In this document: one piece after another, positions 37,004 through 43,797 of the stretch
Numbering within the stretch: position 1 is the stretch's first letter
Layout of the letters: each line of letters starts with the position of its first letter
DNA from: Magnetococcales bacterium
Lineage (GTDB): Bacteria > Pseudomonadota > Magnetococcia > Magnetococcales > Magnetaquicoccaceae
Direction of reading: 5' to 3'
NCBI GenBank assembly: GCA_015231915.1
Contig: JADGAR010000011.1
Span: 1-64,000 of the forward strand
DNA: 64,000 nt
Notes under the pieces: model-generated
Seen by the model: the letters and a program-made list of their open reading frames with translations, nothing else
Told to the model about the DNA's origin: nothing
Database searches by the model: none
Program-made: the position numbers and the translations under genes

Positions 37004-38922
37004 AACCACCGATCCTCATTGTGGACGACCTGGACAGGAATCTGGCCGCCACCGCCGCGCTGCTGGCCGACATGGACGCCGAACACGTCCTGGCCAGCAG
37101 CGGTCGGGAGGCGTTGTTGCATCTGACCAAAAGGGAGTTCGCGGTCGTGCTCCTGGATGCACACATGCCGGACATGGATGGATTCGAGGTGGTCAAACTG
37201 ATGTCCGGCGTCAATCGCACCCGGACCATCCCGATCATTTTCATGTCGGCGGTGTTTCTGGAGGATCGTCACGCCATGAACGGCTATGACCTGGGGGCCG
37301 TGGACTATCTGATCAAACCCTTTCATCCCTCCATTCTGCGCGCCAAGGTCAAGGTGTTTCTGGACCTCTTCCGCCACAAGGAGGCCCTGCGCGCACGGGA
37401 TGCCCAGATCAAACGGTTCCGCGACATCCTGGATCACTCGGGTGACGAAATCCTGATTTTCGACATCGAAACCGGTCTGTTGCTCGATGGCAACCTCACG
37501 GCGTTTCAGCGACTGGGGGTGCCACGGGAGGAGGCGGTCGGCGAACTGCATCTGGAGGATTGTCATCTGCTGGTCGGCCAGGCGCATGACCTGCCGGATC
37601 TGCTGACACGCATCCGGCAAAATGGCGTACTGACCGTGGAAGGAAGCTATCCGGACGCCACCGGGCAGACCCGCCACACGGAAACCAATCTGCAACTGTT
37701 CACACGCGAGCAGACCGTGTTGCTGGCCCTGGTGCGCGACGTGACCGAACGCAAGCAGGCCGCAATCTGGTTGAGCCGGGCGCAGGCCGAGGCCAATCAG
37801 GCCAATCAGGCCAAAAGCGATTTCCTGGCCGCCATGAGTCACGAAATCCGCACCCCGATGAACATCATCATCGGCATGAGCGAAATCCTGCTGAACACCC
37901 CGCTGAACCCGGAACAGCGCTCCCATCTGCAAATGCTGAATACGGCGGGCAACAACCTGCTGCAACTGATCAACGACATCCTCGACCTGAGCAAGGTGGA
38001 AGCGAACCGGTTGCGGATTCTCGAGGAACCCGTGCATCTGCGCCGCGAGACGGAGGAGACCATCGGGATGCTGCGGATTCTGGCCGGCAACAAGGGACTC
38101 TCCCTGGAACTGCGGCTGGATCCCGCCCTCCCGGAGTGGATCGTGACGGATCCCGTGCGGCTGCGTCAGTGCCTGTTCAATCTGATCGGCAACGGGGTGA
38201 AATTCACCGATCATGGCGGCATTGTCGTGGAGATGCGCCCCCTGGCCGACGAACCGGAGCGCCTCTTGTGCACGGTTTCCGACAGCGGCATCGGCATCCT
38301 CCCGGAGCACATGGAGCGGATCTTCGAGACCTTCACCCAGTCCGACTCCGGGATCTCCCGGCGTTATGGCGGAACCGGGCTGGGACTGGCCCTGACCCGA
38401 CGGCTGCTGACCTCGATGGGGGGCCGGATCTGGGTGGAGAGCCGTTACGGACACGGCAGCCGCTTCTCCTTCTCGCTGCCCCTGCGTGCGACCTCGGCGC
38501 CCCTGCAGGCCGCAACCGAAGTGACCGCCAAACCACCCCGGCAGTCGCGTCCCTTGAACATTCTGCTGGTCGAGGACGTGGAGGAAAACGCGCTTGTGAT
38601 CCGCATCTATCTGGAATCGACCCGCCATCAGGTGACCTTGGCCCGCAATGGCGAAGAGGCGGTGCGCAAGGTGCGGGAGGAGCGCTTCGATCTGGTGTTG
38701 ATGGATATCGAAATGCCGGTCATGAACGGTCTGCAGGCCACGGCCCGGATCCGGGAGTGGGAACGGGAGACGCAACGGGAACCGCTCTTCATCGTCGCCC
38801 TCTCCGCCCACACCATGGAACGGGAGGCCAGTCAGGCCCTGGCCGCCGGGTGCAACGATCACCTGGGCAAACCGATCAACAAGAAGACCCTGCTGGCGGC
38901 ATTGGAGAGCTACCCGTTGTGA
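37000..38922 (+). CDS. Cytoplasmic hybrid kinase: receiver, PAS, HisKA, HATPase, receiver
   Basis: The 640-residue protein starts with a receiver (about 1-120; L-I-V-D-D-L, acceptor in L-L-D-A-H-M-P, Lys in I-K-P). A PAS-like domain follows (130-255), then HisKA with M-S-H-E-I-R-T-P near residue 282, HATPase with N-L-I-G-N-G and G-T-G-L-G-L-A, and a canonical C-terminal receiver (L-L-V-E-D-V, L-M-D-I-E-M-P, G-K-P). No membrane segment is present. ATG 37000 overlaps the stop of the membrane hybrid kinase, so the two form a phosphorelay pair by position. No output or DNA-binding regulator follows directly, so the target is unclear. Confidence 0.9.
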   Translation: MKPPILIVDDLDRNLAATAALLADMDAEHVLASSGREALLHLTKREFAVVLLDAHMPDMDGFEVVKLMSGVNRTRTIPIIFMSAVFLEDRHAMNGYDLGAVDYLIKPFHPSILRAKVKVFLDLFRHKEALRARDAQIKRFRDILDHSGDEILIFDIETGLLLDGNLTAFQRLGVPREEAVGELHLEDCHLLVGQAHDLPDLLTRIRQNGVLTVEGSYPDATGQTRHTETNLQLFTREQTVLLALVRDVTERKQAAIWLSRAQAEANQANQAKSDFLAAMSHEIRTPMNIIIGMSEILLNTPLNPEQRSHLQMLNTAGNNLLQLINDILDLSKVEANRLRILEEPVHLRRETEETIGMLRILAGNKGLSLELRLDPALPEWIVTDPVRLRQCLFNLIGNGVKFTDHGGIVVEMRPLADEPERLLCTVSDSGIGILPEHMERIFETFTQSDSGISRRYGGTGLGLALTRRLLTSMGGRIWVESRYGHGSRFSFSLPLRATSAPLQAATEVTAKPPRQSRPLNILLVEDVEENALVIRIYLESTRHQVTLARNGEEAVRKVREERFDLVLMDIEMPVMNGLQATARIREWERETQREPLFIVALSAHTMEREASQALAAGCNDHLGKPINKKTLLAALESYPL

Positions 38923-39028
38923 TGGTTTGGCATCCTGGCAACATTGGCGCGCCAACAAACCAATTCTCGCCTCGGAGCAAATTGTGGTATGCTGCGCGTA
39001 TCATCAACCACAAAGCAGGGAATCGCGC

Positions 39029-39157
39029 ATGACCACCGTGACGAGGGAGTACCTGGACGCGCGCCTGAAGGAACTCGAATACCGCATGACCACCCGTCTG
39101 GGTGGCATCATGATCGCCGGTTTCACTGCGCTGGGCGCTCTCATGAAGATGCATTGA
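39029..39157 (+). CDS. Small membrane-anchored protein of unknown function
   Basis: A 42-residue frame with AGGGA about 8 nt before its ATG. The first half is charged and could form a short coiled coil (E-Y-L-D-A-R-L-K-E-L-E-Y-R); the second half is a hydrophobic helix (G-G-I-M-I-A-G-F-T-A-L-G-A-L-M). The pattern recalls the tail of DUF1640/CCDC90-like proteins, which end in a coiled coil and membrane anchor. It lies between a kinase gene and the convergent sigma-54 activator gene. Function unknown. Confidence 0.5.
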   Translation: MTTVTREYLDARLKELEYRMTTRLGGIMIAGFTALGALMKMH

Positions 39158-39161
39158 CCGC

Positions 39162-40919
39162 TCACTGAATCCCGTACTTCTCCAACTTGCGGTACAGGGT
39201 GCTGCGGCTCATGCCCAGCAGCTTGGCCGCCTTTTTCTTCTTCCATTGGGCCTCTTCCAGGGTGCGCAGCAAGGACTCCTTTTCCGAGGAGGCCGGGGCC
39301 GGAGCCGGGATGACCGGAGCGGATGGCAGGCAGCAGGCGCTCTCGACTTCGGCCTCGACCACCTCCGGGTCCGAGCAAGGGCGCTGCATGATCAGATTCT
39401 TGGGCAGATGCTTGATCCGGATCGTATTCACCCCCCCCACCACAAAGGCATGCTCGATGGCGTTCTCCATCTCGCGGATGTTGCCAGGCCAGGGATATTG
39501 CAAAAATAACTCTAATACACCATCCTGCACCCCGACGACGCCTTTTTCGTATTTCTGGTTGAATTTCTGAATGAAATGATTGACCAGCAAGGGGATGTCC
39601 TCCAACCGCTTGCGCAACGGCGGCACGTTGATCTCCACCACGTTGAGGCGAAAATAGAGGTCCTCCCGGAAACGACCCAGCCGGATCTGCTCCTCCAGAT
39701 CCCGGTTGGTGGCGGCAACCACCCGCACGTCCACCTTGATGGTCCGGGAATCCCCCACCCGCTGCAACTCCCGCTCCTGGAGCACCCGCAGCAGACGGGT
39801 CTGCATGGACATGGAGATGTCACCGATCTCGTCCAAGAAAATGGTCCCCCCGCTGGCCACCTCGAAACGCCCTGGCCGGTCACGCACCGCGCCGGTGAAT
39901 GCCCCCTTGACGTGCCCGAACAGCTCGCTTTCCAGAAGATTGTCCTGCAAGGCCGCGCAGTTGACCTTGATCAACGGTCCATGGCCCCGCCGCCCCTTGA
40001 AATGGAGCGCCTCGGCCACCAGCTCCTTGCCGACCCCCGACTCCCCGGTGATCAGGGTGGTGGTGTCCTTGTTGGCCAGAGATTCGACCAGGTCGTACAC
40101 CTCCTGCATCTTCTCGCTCACCCCGATCAGGCGATGAAAGGTCCGCCGCTTGTTGCGACTCTCGTCCGGCACGGCGGCCAGACTGGCCCGCTCCAGAATC
40201 ACCGCCACGGCGCCATGACAACACCCCAGCGCGTCCATCAAGGGGGTCGCGGTGAGATGGATCTCCGTTTTCTCCTCGCCCGGAATGGCGCAGCGCAAAT
40301 GGACGTTCAACTCCGCCTTCATGGTGACGATGACCCGCTGCAGCAACGCGGCGATCTCCGGAACGCAGCCGCGATGCTGCTCTTGCAAAGAGTGTCCCAG
40401 CACCGCTCCCACGAAACGACAGGCGTTCATGGCCGCCGGATTGACCCGCGTCACCATCATCCCCCGATCCACCACGATCACCCCCTCGCGCACATTGTCG
40501 GCGACACAATCCAGGATCTCGCTGGGCAACGTGGCCTCCAGACGCAACCCGGCCACCTGGAGCAACCCCCTGATCCGCTCCGGCAACTCCTCCCAGGCGC
40601 AGCGGGTCTGCCTGGCGGTGGCCGAGGATCCCTCGACCGGTTCCATCAGCGTCACCCGCTCCTCACCGTCGATGGCCACCAGCGGAACACGGGGGCCGGT
40701 GTTGGCAAAGACCCGCAGCAGTGTCACCCCGCTCTTCCCCGCCGGCAACTCGGTGACGATCACCCCCACCGGCTGTCGCTTGATCACCACCCCCGCCTCA
40801 TCGAGCGACTCCACCCGCTCCAGGGGCGCAATGGCCGCCAGCACGTCTCCCAGGCGGGCATCCAGGGTGGGGCCGACTCCCGCGAACAGAACGGCATGCA
40901 ATGGCACGGAGTGTCTCAT
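39162..40919 (-). CDS. Sigma-54-dependent transcriptional activator with degenerate receiver and PAS domain
   Basis: The 585-residue protein has a receiver-like N-terminal region (about 8-115) in which the acceptor position reads V-I-V-T-E-L-P, Glu in place of Asp. A PAS-like domain follows (about 145-270), then a complete AAA+ domain: Walker A G-E-S-G-V-G-K-E, the sigma-54 contact loop G-A-F-T-G-A, and Walker B T-I-F-L-D-E. A Fis-type helix-turn-helix closes the protein (A-A-K-L-L-G-M-S-R-S-T-L-Y-R-K-L). The start at 40919 follows GGAAG by 8 nt. It is divergent from the ankyrin-cytochrome operon, whose promoter carries a -24/-12 element, so that operon is the likely target. Confidence 0.93.
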   Translation of the reverse strand: MRHSVPLHAVLFAGVGPTLDARLGDVLAAIAPLERVESLDEAGVVIKRQPVGVIVTELPAGKSGVTLLRVFANTGPRVPLVAIDGEERVTLMEPVEGSSATARQTRCAWEELPERIRGLLQVAGLRLEATLPSEILDCVADNVREGVIVVDRGMMVTRVNPAAMNACRFVGAVLGHSLQEQHRGCVPEIAALLQRVIVTMKAELNVHLRCAIPGEEKTEIHLTATPLMDALGCCHGAVAVILERASLAAVPDESRNKRRTFHRLIGVSEKMQEVYDLVESLANKDTTTLITGESGVGKELVAEALHFKGRRGHGPLIKVNCAALQDNLLESELFGHVKGAFTGAVRDRPGRFEVASGGTIFLDEIGDISMSMQTRLLRVLQERELQRVGDSRTIKVDVRVVAATNRDLEEQIRLGRFREDLYFRLNVVEINVPPLRKRLEDIPLLVNHFIQKFNQKYEKGVVGVQDGVLELFLQYPWPGNIREMENAIEHAFVVGGVNTIRIKHLPKNLIMQRPCSDPEVVEAEVESACCLPSAPVIPAPAPASSEKESLLRTLEEAQWKKKKAAKLLGMSRSTLYRKLEKYGIQ

Positions 40920-40954
40920 ATCGATCTTCCACGGTTGCGGAGCAATTAACGAAT

Positions 40955-41008
40955 GTGTCTCACGACACCGATACATTATGTCCCATTCTGTTCCACCCGG
41001 ACATGTCC
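40955..41008. promoter_or_regulatory. Candidate upstream activator sites (two palindromes)
   Basis: GTGTC-TCAC-GACAC (40955-40968) is a 14-nt inverted repeat and GGACATGTCC (40999-41008) is a perfect 10-nt palindrome. Both share the GACA/TGTC core, and their centres lie about 42 nt apart (four helical turns). They are 85-135 nt upstream of the -24 element, a normal enhancer distance for a sigma-54 activator. Binding is inferred. Confidence 0.45.
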
Positions 41009-41050
41009 CGCAGTGGCGTCCCGGCAGGCAACGCGGACAACATGTTTGCC

Positions 41051-41083
41051 TATATTATTGATAATAAAAAAAATTTTTTTTAT
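41051..41083. promoter_or_regulatory. IHF-like site and A8T8 palindrome
   Basis: On the minus strand 41063-41051 reads TATCAATAATATA, matching 8 of 9 fixed positions of the IHF consensus. Directly beside it, 41064-41083 is a perfect 20-nt palindrome with eight A then eight T. DNA bending between enhancer and -24/-12 promoter is usual in sigma-54 systems. Confidence 0.4.
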
Positions 41084-41091
41084 TTCCATTC

Positions 41092-41107
41092 TGGCACGTC
41101 CCATGCG
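41092..41107 (+). promoter_or_regulatory. Sigma-54 (-24/-12) promoter of the ankyrin-cytochrome operon
   Basis: TGGCACG at 41092-41098 matches the -24 consensus at 7 of 7 positions. After 4 nt it is followed by ATGC (41103-41106), giving the invariant GG and GC with correct spacing. Transcription would start near 41119, leaving a leader of about 70 nt before ATG 41189. A sigma-54 activator gene is divergently encoded next door. Confidence 0.75.
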
Positions 41108-41188
41108 CTATAACCAACAAGCATATCAACAACCATCGCGGGACACCAGACCCGCTGGAACAACCGGATCACACCAAGGAGAACGACC

Positions 41189-42154
41189 ATGAACGCCAAG
41201 AAAATCGCCATCACCCTCTCCGCTCTGGCCGTTGCCGCCGTGCTGGGCATGGGCGGCTTCGGCGATCGGGACACGAAAAAAGTGGACAACGCCTTGTCGG
41301 TCGCAGCGATGGAAGGGGATGTCGCAACCGTGCGCACCCTGCTGGCCAAAGGGGTTCATGTGGACAGCCATGGCAACCTGAAGATCTCTCCCCTCTCCTG
41401 GGCGGCGGACAACGGTCACGCCGATGTGGTGCAGGTACTCCTGGAGGCCGGCGCCGATGTCAACGCCATCGACCCCTCCGGCTTCACCCCGCTGAGCCTG
41501 GCCGCCCGCTGGAACGACCACACCATCGTGCGCATGCTGCTCGACGCCGGGGCCAACCCCAACATCGCCACCCGGTCGGGACAGACCGCGCTCTTCGGTC
41601 CGGCGCAATACGGCTTCGAGGAGATGCTCAAGGTGTTGATCGAACGGGGCGCCGATGTCAACGCCATCGACAAACGGGGCGACAGCCCGATGATCATCGC
41701 CTCCAAACGGGGACACATCCCGGTGGTGAAAGAACTGCTCGCGGCGGGTGCCTCCCCGAACGTGCAAAACAAACACGGCTACTCCCCGCTGATGATCGCC
41801 TCCGAAGCCGGTCACGAGGCCATCGTCGCCACCCTGCTCGACCATGGCGCCAATCTCACCTACCGCCACGAGTGCGGCTGCACCGCCCTGCTGGCGGCGG
41901 CGGAAAAGGGCTACACCGAGATCGTGCGCATGCTGCTCGACCACGGCGCCGACATCAACGCCGTCAACTACGAAGGGACCTCGGCCCTGATGTTCGCAGC
42001 CCGCTACAACTACCTGGATACCGCCAGGCTGCTCATGGAACGCGGCATCCAGACCACCCTGGTGGACCAGAACGGCAAAACCGCCAAGGACTATCTGCGC
42101 AAGGGCGCCAGCTCCGCCATGAACAGACTGCTGATCCCGGACACCCACGCATGA
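41189..42154 (+). CDS. Exported ankyrin-repeat protein
   Basis: The 321-residue protein begins with a basic start and hydrophobic stretch (about 5-25), a signal peptide or anchor. About eight ankyrin repeats fill the rest, recognisable by repeated L-L-x-x-G-A-D-V-N-A and T-P-L-x-x-A-A-x-x-G-H patterns. Ankyrin arrays bind other proteins, and a periplasmic one in a cytochrome operon could act as a chaperone, scaffold or inhibitor of the multihaem proteins, for example in heme protection. AAGGAGA precedes the ATG. It is the first gene after the sigma-54 promoter and is separated from the heptahaem gene by a hairpin. Confidence 0.88.
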   Translation: MNAKKIAITLSALAVAAVLGMGGFGDRDTKKVDNALSVAAMEGDVATVRTLLAKGVHVDSHGNLKISPLSWAADNGHADVVQVLLEAGADVNAIDPSGFTPLSLAARWNDHTIVRMLLDAGANPNIATRSGQTALFGPAQYGFEEMLKVLIERGADVNAIDKRGDSPMIIASKRGHIPVVKELLAAGASPNVQNKHGYSPLMIASEAGHEAIVATLLDHGANLTYRHECGCTALLAAAEKGYTEIVRMLLDHGADINAVNYEGTSALMFAARYNYLDTARLLMERGIQTTLVDQNGKTAKDYLRKGASSAMNRLLIPDTHA

Positions 42155-42177
42155 ACCATCCGGTCACACCAGCAAGT

Positions 42178-42215
42178 CCGGGGGCCACCTGACAACAAAG
42201 ACAGGCGGCCCCCGG
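42178..42215. repeat. GC-rich intercistronic hairpin
   Basis: CCGGGGGCC (42178-42186) pairs perfectly with GGCCCCCGG (42207-42215). After one mismatch, CCTG and CAGG extend the stem, leaving a 10-nt A-rich loop. There is no T-run. It ends 27 nt before the heptahaem cytochrome start and could set relative expression by mRNA processing. Confidence 0.65.
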
Positions 42216-42242
42216 CCAACCGGAGCTTCGCCGAGGGCCGCC

Positions 42243-43187
42243 ATGAACGCCATCCCGCTCAGGCTTATTTTTGCCATCACGATATTACTTTTTTCATCAG
42301 CGCTTCCCGCCGCAGCGCTCGCCGATCCGCAAACCGACAAGGCCTGCCTGCGCTGTCACGGCATGGCCACCCTGGCCTATCAGGACCCGGAAACCGGCGG
42401 CGTTCGCAATCTGGCCATCGACGCCCAGGCCATGGCCCGCTCCGAGCACCGCAAACTGCGCTGCCGCGAATGCCATGGGGCCGGCGTGGATGTCCATCCC
42501 CACTTCCAGGAGGCGAAACGGGAACGCCTGGAATGCCTGAAGTGCCATGAGAAGGGCGATGCCTTTCCCAGGGAACGGTTCGAAGCGATCAATAAAAGCT
42601 TTGAGCGCAGCATCCATTATCAGGCCATGCCGGACTCCTTCACCTGCTTTTCCTGCCATGATCCCCACGATTTTCGGGCACTCGCCAACCAGGACGGGGC
42701 CAATCTGCCGCGGGTGGTGGCGCAGGACAATGCCATCTGCCGCCGCTGCCACGAAACCACGGAGGGCATCCGCAACCAGACCGGTCGCCGCTTCGCCACC
42801 CTCGCCGACACCCACGCCTGGCTGCCGGAGACGGAACGCCACTGGAGCAAGGTGCGCTGCATCGATTGTCACACCAGGGGCGAATACAAGCAAAACCACT
42901 TCATCGTCGGCAAGAACGACGCGGTGCGCGCCTGCGAGGCATGCCACGCCAAAAACTCCCTGCTGGCCGCGAAACTCTACCGCCACCGCATCCGCCATGA
43001 ACAGCGCACCGCCGGATTCGTTCACTCCATCGTGATGAACGATGCCTACATCATCGGCATGACCCGCCACCCGTGGCTGGATTGGGGCGGAGCCGTCCTG
43101 GTCGCCCTGACCCTCGCCGGTGTCGCCGGCCACGGTCTGGCCCGTTACCTGAGCGCAAGGAGCACCTCCCATGAACACCACCACTGA
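42243..43187 (+). CDS. Membrane-anchored heptahaem cytochrome c
   Basis: The 314-residue protein has a signal peptide (about 1-28) and seven C-x-x-C-H haem-binding motifs: CLRCH, CRECH, CLKCH, CFSCH, CRRCH, CIDCH and CEACH. A single C-terminal helix lies near residues 275-300, before a His-rich tail (H-E-H-H-H). It should be exported by Sec, matured by the Ccm system and anchored facing the periplasm. It probably carries electrons between the membrane cytochrome b and the octahaem protein encoded downstream. GAGGG precedes the ATG. Its 3' end overlaps the next gene by 17 nt. Confidence 0.88.
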   Translation: MNAIPLRLIFAITILLFSSALPAAALADPQTDKACLRCHGMATLAYQDPETGGVRNLAIDAQAMARSEHRKLRCRECHGAGVDVHPHFQEAKRERLECLKCHEKGDAFPRERFEAINKSFERSIHYQAMPDSFTCFSCHDPHDFRALANQDGANLPRVVAQDNAICRRCHETTEGIRNQTGRRFATLADTHAWLPETERHWSKVRCIDCHTRGEYKQNHFIVGKNDAVRACEACHAKNSLLAAKLYRHRIRHEQRTAGFVHSIVMNDAYIIGMTRHPWLDWGGAVLVALTLAGVAGHGLARYLSARSTSHEHHH

Positions 43188-43797
43188 ACTCTATCCGGTC
43201 TGGATTCGCGTCTGGCACTGGTGCAACGCCCTCTCCTTCCTGGCGCTGCTGGTCACGGGGGTCAGCCTCCATTTCGCCGAACCGGGGGCGCCGTTGATTT
43301 CCTTCGAGACGGCACGGGTGGCGCACAATCTCTTCGGCATCCTGCTGGGATGCGGCTGGCTGGTCTTCGTTGCCGGCAACCTGTGGAGCCGCAACGGCAT
43401 CCACTATCGCCCGCGCCTGCATGGCCTCCTGATCCGTTTGCTGATCCAGGGGCGCTTCTACGGGGTCGGCATCTTCCGCGACGAACCCCACCCCTTTCCC
43501 GCCACCCGCGACGCCAAGTTCAATCCGCTGCAACAGGTGACCTACCTGATGGTGATGTACGGCGCCATGCCGCTGCTGATCCTCTCCGGGCTGGCCTTCT
43601 GGTTCGACGGACTGACCCCGGAACGGGTGCTGGGCATGGACGGCCTCTGGATCGCCGGGGTCGTGCATTATCTGCTCGGGCTGTTTCTCACGCTGTTTCT
43701 CATCGGACATCTCTATCTGGCCACCGCCGGCGAGACGCTCCTCGGTGAGTTCAAGAAAATGGTCTTCGGTTCCACCCTGACGGAGGAAAAATCATGA
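43171..43797 (+). CDS. Cytochrome b561/thiosulfate-reductase-type membrane cytochrome b
   Basis: The 208-residue protein has four predicted transmembrane helices with histidines placed as haem ligands: W-H-W in helix one, A-H-N before helix two, and H-Y and G-H-L-Y in the last helix. This is the Ni-hydrogenase/formate dehydrogenase/thiosulfate reductase cytochrome b family, which oxidises or reduces quinol and exchanges electrons with periplasmic partners. The overlap with both neighbours (17 nt upstream, ATGA at 43794 downstream) argues for a complex with the two multihaem cytochromes. Confidence 0.88.
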   Translation: MNTTTELYPVWIRVWHWCNALSFLALLVTGVSLHFAEPGAPLISFETARVAHNLFGILLGCGWLVFVAGNLWSRNGIHYRPRLHGLLIRLLIQGRFYGVGIFRDEPHPFPATRDAKFNPLQQVTYLMVMYGAMPLLILSGLAFWFDGLTPERVLGMDGLWIAGVVHYLLGLFLTLFLIGHLYLATAGETLLGEFKKMVFGSTLTEEKS

